Positions 56,268 to 64,000 of a stretch of 64,000 nt of DNA are shown piece after piece. This DNA comes from Roseiconus nitratireducens (GTDB lineage Bacteria; Planctomycetota; Planctomycetia; Pirellulales; Pirellulaceae). The DNA lies in the NCBI RefSeq assembly GCF_008629675.1, contig NZ_VWOX01000005.1, positions 249,001 to 313,000 of the forward strand, read 5' to 3'. The notes under the pieces were generated by a model that was not told the origin of the DNA, did no database searches, and was given only the letters and a program-made list of their open reading frames with translations. Each line of letters begins with the position of its first letter. The first letter of the stretch is position 1. The position numbers and the translations under genes were made by a program.

Positions 56268-56585
56268 ATGGCTAAAGCTCCGCCGAAAGCTCCCACCAAG
56301 ACTCAGATCATCGCCAACATCGCTGAGTCGACCGAATTGTCGAAAAAGGACGTCGCCGCCGTCTTCGACGCTCTGACCGATGAAATCGCCAGCGAGATGG
56401 GCCGCACCGGCTCGGGTCAATTCACCATCCCGGGGCTCTGCAAGATCCAACGCAAGGATGTTGAAGCCAAACCCAAGCGGAAAGGCCGAAACCCGTCCGA
56501 CGGCAGCGAGATCTGGTTGAAGCCGAAGCCGGCCAGCAAGAAGGTCGTCATCCGTCCCCTGAAGGGACTGAAGGAAATGATCTGA
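56268..56585 (+). CDS. HU family DNA-binding protein
   Basis: 105 residues from ATG 56268 (MAKAPPKAPTKTQ). The HU fold: KTQIIANIAESTELSKKDVAAVFDALTDEIASEM, then GQFTIPGLCKIQRKDVEAKPKRKGRNPSDGSEIWLKPKPASKKVVIRPLKGLK. The DNA-contacting arm (RKGRNPSDG) takes the place of the usual RxGRNPxTG. It has a lysine/proline-rich N-terminal extension, as in many planctomycete HU variants. Nucleoid-associated, bends DNA. Monocistronic between two terminators. Confidence 0.95.
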   Translation: MAKAPPKAPTKTQIIANIAESTELSKKDVAAVFDALTDEIASEMGRTGSGQFTIPGLCKIQRKDVEAKPKRKGRNPSDGSEIWLKPKPASKKVVIRPLKGLKEMI

Positions 56586-56621
56586 GCGCCGACGCGCCCA
56601 GAACACGCCTGAACCAAACAA

Positions 56622-56656
56622 CGGCACGCGGTCATCGACTGCGTGCCGTTTTCTTT
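56622..56656 (+). terminator. Rho-independent terminator of the HU gene
   Basis: GGCACGC-GGTCATCGACT-GCGTGCC forms a 7-bp stem, extended by an ACG/CGT closing pair, followed by TTTTCTTTT. It lies 37 bp past the HU stop. Confidence 0.85.
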
Positions 56657-56657
56657 T

Positions 56658-56972
56658 GCGCCCCTGGTTCCAGGGCTCCCGCCCTGGAACCGGATGCATC
56701 GCAGGCTCTGCCTGCCGAGTCCGCGGCACCGGCGGAGCCGGCTCACAGTGCGTTCCCAGGCGGGAGCCTGGAACGAGAACTCCCAACTCCTGGTGCCAAG
56801 GCTCCGGCCTTGGTACCGGCTGCATCGCAGGCTCCGCCTGCCGAGTCCGCGGCGCCGGCGGAGCCGGCCCGCAGTGCGTTCCCAGGCGGGAGCCTGGGAA
56901 CGAGAACGCGCAACTCCTGGTTCCAAGGCTCCCGCCTTGGAACCGGATGCCACGCAGGCTCCGCCTGCCCAA
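56658..56972. repeat. Nested hairpin repeat array, family 4
   Basis: About 2.7 tandem units of roughly 120 bp. Each unit carries three small palindromes in fixed order: CCAGGGCTCCCGCCCTGG (or CCAAGGCTCCCGCCTTGG), GCAGGCTCTGCCTGC and CCGGCGGAGCCGG, then CCAGGCGGGAGCCTGG. All could fold as a long multi-hairpin RNA or extruded DNA. It separates the HU terminator from the GntR promoter and has no coding character. Confidence 0.8.
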
Positions 56973-56992
56973 ACCGGCCCCGAAAAAAAAGC

Positions 56993-57041
56993 TTGACACC
57001 TCTTCGCCAACCGCTTACTGTACTACATCACCTAGTACAGT
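56993..57041 (+). promoter_or_regulatory. Promoter and palindromic operator of the GntR-ABC operon
   Basis: TTGACA (56993-56998), a 17-bp spacer and TACTGT (57016-57021) make a good sigma-70 promoter. Starting within the -10 box, ACTGTACTA-N7-TAGTACAGT (57017-57041) is a perfect 9-bp inverted repeat. It lies 15 bp before the GTG start, an ideal place for autorepression by the encoded GntR protein. Confidence 0.85.
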
Positions 57042-57055
57042 TGTGAGGTTGTCGC

Positions 57056-57442
57056 GTGTTTCGCATTCAGATCGTCACCGGAGGCAAGTCGCCCATCTAC
57101 CGCCAGGTGGTCGATCAGGTCCGCTCGGGGATCGCCGCGGGCAAACTGACCGTGGGCGATCCGTTGCCCTCGGTCCGCGGCCTGGCTGCGGAGCTGGTCG
57201 TCAACCCCAACACGATCGCCAAGGCCTATTCGATCCTGGTGAGTGAGGGCGCGGTCGAAAGTCATCAGGGCCGTGGGTTCTTCGTCGCCGAGCAACGGAA
57301 CATCTACACCAAGGCGGAACGACTTCGACGGTTGGAAGAAGCGCTGCGACCGGCGATTGCGGAAGCCCTTTCATTGGGTTTCGACGAACAGGAACTGTTG
57401 GCGCAAACCAGCAAACACTTTCATAGGCTGACCAAGGCATGA
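57056..57442 (+). CDS. GntR-family transcriptional regulator (YtrA subfamily)
   Basis: 128 residues from GTG 57056. A winged HTH (SPIYRQVVDQVRSGIAAGKLTVGDPLPSVRGLAAELVVNPNTIAKAYSILVSEGAVESHQGRGFFV) is followed by a short helical dimerisation tail and no large effector domain, which defines the YtrA type. It probably represses its own operon through the palindrome at 57017-57041. Its stop overlaps the ABC ATPase start (ATGA). Confidence 0.94.
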   Translation: MFRIQIVTGGKSPIYRQVVDQVRSGIAAGKLTVGDPLPSVRGLAAELVVNPNTIAKAYSILVSEGAVESHQGRGFFVAEQRNIYTKAERLRRLEEALRPAIAEALSLGFDEQELLAQTSKHFHRLTKA

Positions 57443-58377
57443 GCGACAACGCCATCGAACTTCGCCGTCTGACGCGTTACTTTTCTGGTCGAGCGGTCAT
57501 CCGCGACCTCGACTTTGTGGTGCCAACCGGCCGTGTCACTGCACTGCTGGGACTCAACGGTGCCGGCAAGACCACGACGATTCGCATTCTCATGGGACTG
57601 CTGGCGCCGACGCGTGGCCAGGCGATCACGCTTGGCGAGCCGGCGATGAACTTGCCCATCGAAACGCGGGCCAGAATCGGGTACGCGGTCGAAGGCCATT
57701 TCTTGTACCCGTCGATGCGGGTCCAACAGTGCCGCGACTTTCAACGGTCCGGCCACGCCTCCTGGGACGATCGGCTGTTCAACGACATTGTCCAGCACTT
57801 TGCGATCGATCCGTCGGCCCGCGTCGCCACGCTTTCCCGGGGCCAGCGTGCCGGGGTTTCCCTGGCTTTGGTACTGGCGCCCAACCCCGACCTGCTCGTC
57901 TTGGACGACCCGGCCCTGGGACTGGATCCGGTCAGCCGACGGGCTCTCAACGAAACGTTGATCGAGTTCGCCGGTTCCGGCGGCCGCACGGTCTTGCTCA
58001 GCAGCCATCTGTTGGACGACGTGGAGCGGATCGCGGATCGGGTCGCAGTGATGGTCGGCGGCCGATTGAAGGTCGATGCGTCGATGGACGAATTCCGATC
58101 GCGCGTCAGCGCCTTCGTGGTGCGGGCGGACTCATTCGATCCGGCACGCATCGCCGCGGTCCCGGGCCTGGTGGAGGCCCGTCGCTGGGGCGATCGCATG
58201 ACTTTGACACTTGCCGACCGAGACTCGGAATCCGACGCCGCCCTGGCAAGATTGGGTGCCGAGGAAATCGAACCGGTTGACCTGAATTTCTCCGATGCGG
58301 TGCTTTCCTACCTGACCCGGGAACGTGCCGACGGCTCTTTCTTTTCCACTCCGCTTGCTGCGAACCACGCGGACTGA
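57439..58377 (+). CDS. ABC transporter ATP-binding protein
   Basis: 312 residues from ATG 57439. Walker A GLNGAGKTT, signature LSRGQRAG, and Walker B LLVLDDPALGLD, where the catalytic glutamate that normally follows the Walker B Asp is an aspartate; then the switch His in LLSSHLLDDVER. A C-terminal regulatory part of about 90 residues follows. It pairs with the permease gene 11 bp downstream. The GntR-ATPase-permease order matches YtrA-type operons that respond to cell-envelope agents. Confidence 0.93.
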   Translation: MSDNAIELRRLTRYFSGRAVIRDLDFVVPTGRVTALLGLNGAGKTTTIRILMGLLAPTRGQAITLGEPAMNLPIETRARIGYAVEGHFLYPSMRVQQCRDFQRSGHASWDDRLFNDIVQHFAIDPSARVATLSRGQRAGVSLALVLAPNPDLLVLDDPALGLDPVSRRALNETLIEFAGSGGRTVLLSSHLLDDVERIADRVAVMVGGRLKVDASMDEFRSRVSAFVVRADSFDPARIAAVPGLVEARRWGDRMTLTLADRDSESDAALARLGAEEIEPVDLNFSDAVLSYLTRERADGSFFSTPLAANHAD

Positions 58378-58388
58378 GGTGTCTGACC

Positions 58389-60467
58389 ATGATGACTCTT
58401 TTCCGAAAAGAATTCTTTGACGCGTTGCGTTGGGTTCCCCTGGGTGCCATCGCGGCCGCGGTGCTGGTGTGGATCAATCTGCCGACACAGTTGTACACGG
58501 CGGCCGGTGCGGACCAAACCTTCGTGACCCAACTGGGGTTGGCGGCGGCATTGATCGCGTTTGCTCTGGGACTTCTTCAGTCCCTGCCCGACACCAGAAC
58601 CGAATCGCGGGGTTATCTGCTGCATCGAACACTGACTCCGGCCAACATCTTCTGGGCGAAGGTGGGCGCCGGACTGGTCGCCTATGCAGCTTCGTTGATC
58701 ATCCCGGTTGCCCTGGCGGCGGTTTATCTGGAATCCAAAGGTCTGGAGACGCTGCCGACCAGCGCCGAACAGCTGGTCCCCTTCCTGTGCTACAGCCTGC
58801 TAGTGTTCTTGCTCCACCCGATGGCCATTTGCATCGCCAATCGAGACGCCCGCTGGCTGGGCACCCGGGTTCTGCCGATGGTGTTGTTGGTTGCCGCACT
58901 CTTCTCGGTCGCGGTGGCGATCCAGTCGCGATTTCGTTGGAACGATGTGGGCGTGCTGCTGCTTGTTTACGTCGGTTTGATCTGGTTGGTATTGGACGCC
59001 AGCCGCCACACGTTCGCGGTGGAATCTTTCTTGCCGCCAGCCTCCGCACGACGCCGATATCGTTTTTCGCTGACCTCCCTACTCCTGCTCTCGTCGCTCG
59101 TGTTGGTCGGCGTGGTGGTCGTAACCGTCGTGCAATCTTTTCCGGTTCCCGTCCAGGATTTCCGCCAATATCGATTCGCGATGGATCGCGAGGGAAACTG
59201 GCAGCAATTGCAACTGGACCGATCGCGTTCGAATTGGAATTCGGTCGACTATGCGCTGCGGTCACCACAGGGCAGCACCGAATTTGAACCCCTCGACGAC
59301 GACTGGCGGGGCGCTCCAATGACCGCGCTCGCGGACGTCACGTTGCCCGAGGGGATCGCCGTCTCACCATTCGTTTACGCGGGCACCTTTGCGTCAGGTA
59401 GCGACGGCTCTGCCAATGCAATGGTGATCCATCACGACCGAGTGCTTGCCTATGTGTCCGGAATGGGGTTAAGCAAGGTCGTGACTCCCGATGGGGTCTT
59501 TGATACTGCAGCGGATGCGACGGGCCGATTCCGCAAGGTGGTTTTCCCGACCAGTTTCGGTGGCGATCTGGTGGAACAGTATGCCCAGCGAACGAACCCG
59601 TTGATCGCTGACGCCGATGGGGTCTATCAACTAGACGTCAACGGCTGGAGCATCCGACAGATCCTGGACACACCGATCGACGGACTCGGCTTGCTGTTTT
59701 CCAAAGATTCTGCGTCGGTCTCTTTGTGGACGCGGACGGGCGACACCCTGAACCAATATCGGGTCTCCGCACTTTCCGGAGAGCCGCAACCGCCCATGCT
59801 TGACGACCCCAGTTTGTATCAGCTGCCGGTCATGACGCTCGACCTGGTGGCGTCCTACCCCATTTCCCCGGTGCTTCCCGAGGAACAGATCCAGGTGATG
59901 CAATCGCCCGACGGCACTCACGCCGTGGCGAGGCTGAACCTGCGCACCAATGCGGTGCGATACCGGACGCTGGAACCAAGTGCCGTGACGGAACTTGACG
60001 CGGTTCAACTGCCCGCGAACGAATACGGAAATCCAGAAGACGCTGCCGTCGCCTGGGGCATTCCACCGGCACTGTCCTCCGTGACGGCAGCATTGGCCCA
60101 CTTCCGTCGATGGGACCAAACGTCTGATTTGGACTCCACCAAGTTGATCCTCTACATCTCGCTTCACGCGATCCTGGCGGCCTTGGTGGCATACTGGTTG
60201 GCATCGTCGCGGGGGCTGGGACGGACGGGACGCGTCGGATGGACCCTGCTGGCCTTGCTGTTGGGTTTTGGAACGTTGCTCGCCATGATCGCCACGTTTC
60301 CCAAGCCGGTTCGAGTCGCCTGCCCGCGTTGCAATCAACCGCGACGGGTGGACCTGGAAAACTGTGAGCACTGTGGAAAGCCCTGGGAGCATCCAGCGCC
60401 GGAAGGAATTGAGATCTTCTCCGACGCCATTCCCCAGACCGCTCAACGATCGGAAACGGTCTCTTAA
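58389..60467 (+). CDS. ABC transporter permease with C-terminal zinc ribbon
   Basis: 692 residues from ATG 58389 (a second ATG follows). Six hydrophobic helices in the first 245 residues (ALRWVPLGAIAAAVLVWI, LAAALIAFALGLLQSL, AYAASLIIPVALAAVY and so on), then an extracytoplasmic region of about 330 residues with beta-strand character, then two more helices (LILYISLHAILAALVAYWLA and VGWTLLALLLGFGTLLAMI). The end carries CPRCNQPRRVDLENCEHCGKPW, a four-cysteine zinc ribbon that should sit on the cytoplasmic side. The ABC-2-type layout with a large external insert suggests the substrate or signal is sensed outside. The ribbon is unusual for permeases. Confidence 0.85.
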   Translation: MMTLFRKEFFDALRWVPLGAIAAAVLVWINLPTQLYTAAGADQTFVTQLGLAAALIAFALGLLQSLPDTRTESRGYLLHRTLTPANIFWAKVGAGLVAYAASLIIPVALAAVYLESKGLETLPTSAEQLVPFLCYSLLVFLLHPMAICIANRDARWLGTRVLPMVLLVAALFSVAVAIQSRFRWNDVGVLLLVYVGLIWLVLDASRHTFAVESFLPPASARRRYRFSLTSLLLLSSLVLVGVVVVTVVQSFPVPVQDFRQYRFAMDREGNWQQLQLDRSRSNWNSVDYALRSPQGSTEFEPLDDDWRGAPMTALADVTLPEGIAVSPFVYAGTFASGSDGSANAMVIHHDRVLAYVSGMGLSKVVTPDGVFDTAADATGRFRKVVFPTSFGGDLVEQYAQRTNPLIADADGVYQLDVNGWSIRQILDTPIDGLGLLFSKDSASVSLWTRTGDTLNQYRVSALSGEPQPPMLDDPSLYQLPVMTLDLVASYPISPVLPEEQIQVMQSPDGTHAVARLNLRTNAVRYRTLEPSAVTELDAVQLPANEYGNPEDAAVAWGIPPALSSVTAALAHFRRWDQTSDLDSTKLILYISLHAILAALVAYWLASSRGLGRTGRVGWTLLALLLGFGTLLAMIATFPKPVRVACPRCNQPRRVDLENCEHCGKPWEHPAPEGIEIFSDAIPQTAQRSETVS

Positions 60468-60536
60468 CTGGACAACAACAGCACAGCGTGCCGACTTGCC
60501 ACCGCCTGGCGACGGCAGCTCCGTCGACTTCGTCGA

Positions 60537-61238
60537 TCAATGATTGGGTGGGTGTGCCCGCAAACCACGGTACAGCCGATCGAACGCATCCGCACCTAAT
60601 CGCAACCCCTGCACGAGCAACGGTCGCTGCCGCGGGTCTTCCCACTGGCCGACCGCAATCTCAAACAGGTCGGCGGCGTGCTGTTTGTCGATCTCCGCGT
60701 GCAGCTTGTAATGCACCAAATCATCCTCGGCGACCCAACCGTGCTGCACCACGCAACGACCGATCAACGCCGAAAGGTCGGCAAATGCGTATTCGATGAT
60801 TCCCAGGCAGCAGGCGGCCGTCGCCACGCTTCGCGTTTGACACACCCCCATCAAGGTTGCATTGAACGCCAGCACGGACGGTCCCGCTTCCTCGGCCGCT
60901 GGTCGTTCACCGCTGCCGCCAATGGTGCCAAGAAACTGACGGAAGGTGGCTTCGTGAAATGCGTCCGGATGAAATCCCCCGTGTTCCTCGACGATGTTTT
61001 CCAGCAGCCCCAGCCGCTGCTCGGGCAACTCCAAGCGCGCCGCCAGCGCCATCATCGGGCGCGAGAAGTATGCTACGGCGAAATAGAATTGCCGCTGAGA
61101 CATCAAAAACTCGGACCGCGATAGTTCTCCGGAAGCCAAATCTTGGAAGTAGGCGTTCTCCAACAATCCCACGTCCTGAATTACTTGGTCGGCCGTCTGA
61201 ACGATCGGCAGGGTACGGCGGCGGGTGGGTGGATGCAT
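60537..61238 (-). CDS. Iron-containing redox enzyme, haem-oxygenase-like diiron fold (HDO/TenA superfamily)
   Basis: 233 residues from ATG 61238. All-helical. Candidate metal ligands follow the HDO order: E84/E85-H86 (VEEHGGFH), E149 (GIIEYAFADL) and H180/D184/H187 (HAEIDKQHAADLF). HDO enzymes (UndA, SznF and others) use a diiron centre and O2 to oxidise or cleave fatty acids or amines. It is the last gene of the minus-strand lipid-like cluster, 15 bp after the GNAT-like gene. The reaction is not known. Confidence 0.8.
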   Translation of the reverse strand: MHPPTRRRTLPIVQTADQVIQDVGLLENAYFQDLASGELSRSEFLMSQRQFYFAVAYFSRPMMALAARLELPEQRLGLLENIVEEHGGFHPDAFHEATFRQFLGTIGGSGERPAAEEAGPSVLAFNATLMGVCQTRSVATAACCLGIIEYAFADLSALIGRCVVQHGWVAEDDLVHYKLHAEIDKQHAADLFEIAVGQWEDPRQRPLLVQGLRLGADAFDRLYRGLRAHPPNH

Positions 61239-61253
61239 ACGTCTGGGTTCTCA

Positions 61254-62216
61254 TTAAATCTGGGCAGTATCGATCGACCAGGCGTCAAGCAAGGGCGTCG
61301 TTCCGGAAAGGTCTGCTGCGAAAACCGTGGCGGGGGCCTGGGTAATCTTCAGCGGTGGCAAAGCGTCCATGAATTCCGCCGTCTGGTCTCGCGGAACCGC
61401 TACGAACAAAGCCGGCACCGCCGCATCCGAGCAGCGACCACAAGCGACGCGGATCAATTCGCTTGCTGCCGCGATGTTCCGATACCCGAACGATGTCAGG
61501 TGCGCCGACACCATTTCGCTGCCGTCCTCGCGAAACAGCCGTTTGGCTTTGCGGGTGTCTTCCAAGACCGCAACGGCCGAACCCTCTGCGTTCGTCAGGC
61601 CAACGGGACGCATCTGGCTGCGCAAGTTCGATTCACCGCCGCGGAGATAGTGTTGGTTCGAAGCCATCGATGCTCGCGCCGCTTCGACGGAATCAATGGT
61701 CACCGTGGTCCCACATCGATGCGCGACGGACGTTTGGTCATAGGCAATCCTCATCACCATCAGCTCGGCGACGCGGCGAAAGGGAACAATGTTTTGCCGA
61801 CCGGTGTAGTCCGATGGCAATCGAGAGGTTCCCTCCATGACCACCGAAAACGCGACCGCCGCCCGTCCCCCGACCCACTGTTCTGCGGCGCGGAAAAGCG
61901 ACAGCAGGACGCGCCCCGGGCGCAATCCGGTCGCACGGATCTTCAAGTCGGACAGATACGCGGCCAGAACGACTCCCTGCCCGGGCACATGCAACGGGCT
62001 CAGAGAAACGCTGAGGACTCCGGCGATTCGTTCATCGGTCGTTGCCACGAAGCACCGCGCGTCACCGATCGCCCGAAAGAAGCGGGTGTAGTCGCTACCG
62101 TGAGAGATGCGAAACCAGGCCGCACCGCCCAACGGGTAGCGGAACTCGGACTCGAAGTTTTCCAACGCGATGCCCAACGCCGGATCGGGATGCCCCGCCA
62201 AGATTTGAACGTTCAC
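61254..62216 (-). CDS. GNAT-like acyltransferase
   Basis: 320 residues from GTG 62216, whose GTGA overlaps the stop of the DUF3419 gene. The first half looks GNAT-like: DARCFVATTDERIAGVLSVSLSPLHVPGQGVVLAAYLSDLKIRATGLRPGRVLLSLFRAAEQW, where the strand-helix with GLRPGR replaces the usual acetyl-CoA loop. The second half is of unclear fold. It lies between a BtaA-like gene and an HDO gene, so an acyl or aminoacyl transfer to a lipid intermediate is plausible. The substrate is not known. Confidence 0.7.
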   Translation of the reverse strand: MNVQILAGHPDPALGIALENFESEFRYPLGGAAWFRISHGSDYTRFFRAIGDARCFVATTDERIAGVLSVSLSPLHVPGQGVVLAAYLSDLKIRATGLRPGRVLLSLFRAAEQWVGGRAAVAFSVVMEGTSRLPSDYTGRQNIVPFRRVAELMVMRIAYDQTSVAHRCGTTVTIDSVEAARASMASNQHYLRGGESNLRSQMRPVGLTNAEGSAVAVLEDTRKAKRLFREDGSEMVSAHLTSFGYRNIAAASELIRVACGRCSDAAVPALFVAVPRDQTAEFMDALPPLKITQAPATVFAADLSGTTPLLDAWSIDTAQI

Positions 62217-63370
62217 GCCAACGTGCCCACGTGTAGCGAACGGTAGAAGAAACTTCGATCCAGTTGATGTAGATCAGCCGATAACCTGCGATCCCAGCGG
62301 ATGTCGGTGGGAAGCGAAGGAATGTCCAGGCAGGAATTCAATTGACGGATCACAATTCGACCGCCCGGCATCAGACAACGTGCCGCGTCCAGCAACAAGG
62401 CTTCGGCTTGCGATGGCGAAATCCAATCGAGAATGTTCGACAGGTGGATGAGATCGAAATAAGAATCCGGCTGTCCCCACAACACGTCGTTCATTGCACC
62501 GCAACTGTAGCGAATCGGACAAATCGACCGGGTTCGCGGCTGTTCCAGCCAGGGCCAGCGGACGACGCGAAAGCGGCCCAGGAAAATTTGGTGCAGATAC
62601 GGGTTCTCGCAGGCAGGTCCGCTGGCAAGTGCCGCTCGCGTTTGCTCCAAAAAATGTTCGGCGAACGGCTGACGACGGTTGGAGGTTGCTTCCGCCCCGA
62701 ACAGCTTGACCAACGTCTCCAGATCCATCACCGAACGCATCGCGCGGTCCAGCGCGGTCCCCAGCGGCGTTTCCGGCGCCACCATCGCCGTCTGGCGATC
62801 GACATCCCCCAGGGACATCAGCAACTCCAGCTCGTCGGCGTGTTCGGCCAACAGGTATCGCAATCTGGCAAACAGCCACTCGTAGCGGCCGCAAAAGTCG
62901 GGCCCCCATTCTGCCATCAAGTCAAACGGGCCCAAGGCATCCGGTGCCAGGCCCAGTGACTGAAAACAGCTTTTCAAACGTTCCGCCCGTTGACGGACCG
63001 GCATCGGCCGATGTCCCAGCAGCGCAAGCCGACCGGCGGGCGTTGCCACGTTGAGCAAATGCAATTTCAGCTTGCACAGATCCAACTGAGCCGGATTCAG
63101 ATCCACCAGATGCAATTCCTCCAGTGGAAACTTTGACAACAGGGCGGCGGTCTCTCCGCCGGATGCGATCATCAGAACGCGTCCGCTGGGCCGTCGGCGA
63201 CGGTGTGACAGCACCATCTCCAACAAGGATTGATCGACCAGCGGATCTTCGCGGACTTGCGCGAACGCCAGTTTCAGCTTCGACGTGTCCTCAACCCAGG
63301 TGCCCCCATCGGTTTTTTGATTCGGTTTCCAAAGCACAGCTTCACCTTTGCACCTTGTCGCGTCAGGCAT
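62213..63370 (-). CDS. DUF3419 / BtaA-like S-adenosylmethionine 3-amino-3-carboxypropyltransferase
   Basis: 385 residues from ATG 63370 (a TTG at 63376 adds two). SAM-binding strand-loop VLMIASGGETAALLSKFPLEELHLVDLNPAQL, then FDLMAEWGPDFCGRYEWLFARLRYLLA and PYLHQIFLGRF, and a C-terminal methyltransferase-like end (FDLIHLSNILDWISPSQAEALLLDAARCLMPGGRIVIRQLN). BtaA makes homoserine-linked diacylglycerol for betaine lipids; no BtaB N-methyltransferase is seen here, so the product may differ. It lies 18 bp after the desaturase and overlaps the GNAT-like gene. Confidence 0.85.
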   Translation of the reverse strand: MPDATRCKGEAVLWKPNQKTDGGTWVEDTSKLKLAFAQVREDPLVDQSLLEMVLSHRRRRPSGRVLMIASGGETAALLSKFPLEELHLVDLNPAQLDLCKLKLHLLNVATPAGRLALLGHRPMPVRQRAERLKSCFQSLGLAPDALGPFDLMAEWGPDFCGRYEWLFARLRYLLAEHADELELLMSLGDVDRQTAMVAPETPLGTALDRAMRSVMDLETLVKLFGAEATSNRRQPFAEHFLEQTRAALASGPACENPYLHQIFLGRFRVVRWPWLEQPRTRSICPIRYSCGAMNDVLWGQPDSYFDLIHLSNILDWISPSQAEALLLDAARCLMPGGRIVIRQLNSCLDIPSLPTDIRWDRRLSADLHQLDRSFFYRSLHVGTLA

Positions 63371-63388
63371 TCTCAATGTTGAATATCC

Positions 63389-64000
63389 TCAATCACGACT
63401 TCCGAAGGGACTGCGTTGCAAGCTCTTGCGAGTGAATTCGACAACGAATTGAAAGTAGGAATCGATCATCGGCGCGTGGCGGTCGACCAGCTGATCCTCG
63501 ACCGCCAAGTGCAGTCGTCGCAGGTTGTACCAAGGCACACGCGGGAACAGGTGGTGCTCCAAGTGGTAATTCTCGTTGCACATGAAAAACTCTGTCAGGC
63601 GGTTCGTCAAAATGGAACGCGTCCCGCGGACCGGGTCGTCCGGTTGCTCCAAAAACGTGTGCTGACTCATCCCGCGAATATTGACCATCGTGTTGATAAA
63701 CAGCATGGGAATCAGCCAGACGTGCAATAGCGCCGTCGGCGCGATCAACAGGACCGCAGCGACCGCCACCGCCAGCACCAGAAACACCTCGAAGACAATC
63801 CAACGCCGATCACTTGGGTTTCCCTGCCGATATCCCAAAATGGGGATCATCGTCACATAAATCGGGTATCCGATCAGCAGACGTAGCCAGTGCATCGCGA
63901 ATACCAACCACGACCATCGGCTGTAGTTTTCGTAGTGATCCGGATCGCCCGCGTCCCCCAGGTGCTTGTGATGCTGCAGGTGCAACACCTTGTAAGCGGA
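63389..64000 (-). CDS. Fatty acid desaturase (5' end outside window)
   Basis: The frame is open from the right edge to a stop at 63389; about 203 residues are visible. Histidine boxes LHLQHHKH at the start and NENYHLEHHLFPRVPW near the end, with membrane helices between them (LLIGYPIYVTMIPILGY, VFLVLAVAVAAVLLIAPTALLHVWLI), are those of membrane diiron desaturases; MSQHTFLEQPDDPVRGTR is also family-typical. The first histidine box must lie beyond the window. It leads a four-gene cluster with the BtaA-like, GNAT-like and HDO genes. Confidence 0.92.
   Translation of the reverse strand, partial: SAYKVLHLQHHKHLGDAGDPDHYENYSRWSWLVFAMHWLRLLIGYPIYVTMIPILGYRQGNPSDRRWIVFEVFLVLAVAVAAVLLIAPTALLHVWLIPMLFINTMVNIRGMSQHTFLEQPDDPVRGTRSILTNRLTEFFMCNENYHLEHHLFPRVPWYNLRRLHLAVEDQLVDRHAPMIDSYFQFVVEFTRKSLQRSPFGSRD

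Noticed and set aside
1..64000. tRNA, rRNA, CRISPR arrays, insertion sequences, prophage genes
   Set aside because: Looked for and not seen: no cloverleaf-like segment, no regularly spaced identical repeats, no transposase or phage structural motif. The tandem hairpin arrays have no unique spacers.

Overview
The window looks like a Planctomycetes chromosome, most probably Pirellulales (Rhodopirellula/Rubripirellula/Stieleria type). Reasons: high GC; long intergenic spacers filled with dispersed hairpin repeats; giant surface proteins whose N-terminus ends in an LExRxLLA-like motif; multihaem cytochromes; and a large DUF5117-type zinc metalloprotease. I saw no rRNA, tRNA, CRISPR array, insertion sequence or prophage. 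The assignment rests on gene content only.

Layout. 1-2020: N-terminal part of a surface protein, cut by the left edge. 2267-4144: class III nucleotide cyclase with a GAF domain. 4180-12480 (minus): a five-gene operon with consecutive 4-bp start/stop overlaps. It encodes a membrane cytochrome b, a membrane-anchored decahaem cytochrome, a pentahaem cytochrome, a NuoE-NuoF fusion and an 834-residue Fe-S protein carrying two cyclic-nucleotide-binding domains. 12700-16490 (plus, divergent): two more pentahaem cytochromes. The cyclase converges on the cNMP-binding Fe-S gene, so this block reads as one second-messenger-controlled electron-transfer system.

16778-32956 is a low-oxygen / nitric-oxide / energy-stress island: ClC channel with CBS pair, three stand-alone CBS proteins, an AspT-type transporter, two tandem universal stress proteins, a truncated haemoglobin, a sigma-54 response regulator, a receiver-PAS-kinase, a FixL-like haem-PAS kinase, a hemerythrin-like protein preceded by a good -24/-12 promoter, a cytochrome c', a TerB-like protein and a DUF4404 protein. 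Its content resembles dormancy (DosR-like) regulons but with a sigma-54 two-component control.

34078-50285 is mostly housekeeping or singleton genes: alpha/beta hydrolase lipoprotein, glycosyltransferase, metalloprotease, glyA, response regulator, PIG-L deacetylase, pterin dehydratase, GT9 transferase, MazG-like hydrolase, a rhomboid-MATE-ComB operon, an ErpA-like carrier and YidD. 50907-55907 is a 1666-residue surface protein with a CxxC thioredoxin-like domain and a cyclophilin nested in an Ig/cadherin-like domain. 56268-60467: HU protein, then a GntR(YtrA-type)-ABC operon with a palindromic operator lying on its own promoter. 60537-64000 (minus): a four-gene cluster (desaturase, DUF3419/BtaA-like, GNAT-like, haem-oxygenase-fold diiron protein) that looks like an uncharacterised lipid-derived pathway.

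Several intergenic repeat families recur: an approximately 100-bp element (three copies), a REP-like hairpin (six or more copies), a CCCTCC/GGGAGGG element with two oppositely oriented cores, and a nested hairpin array before the GntR operon.
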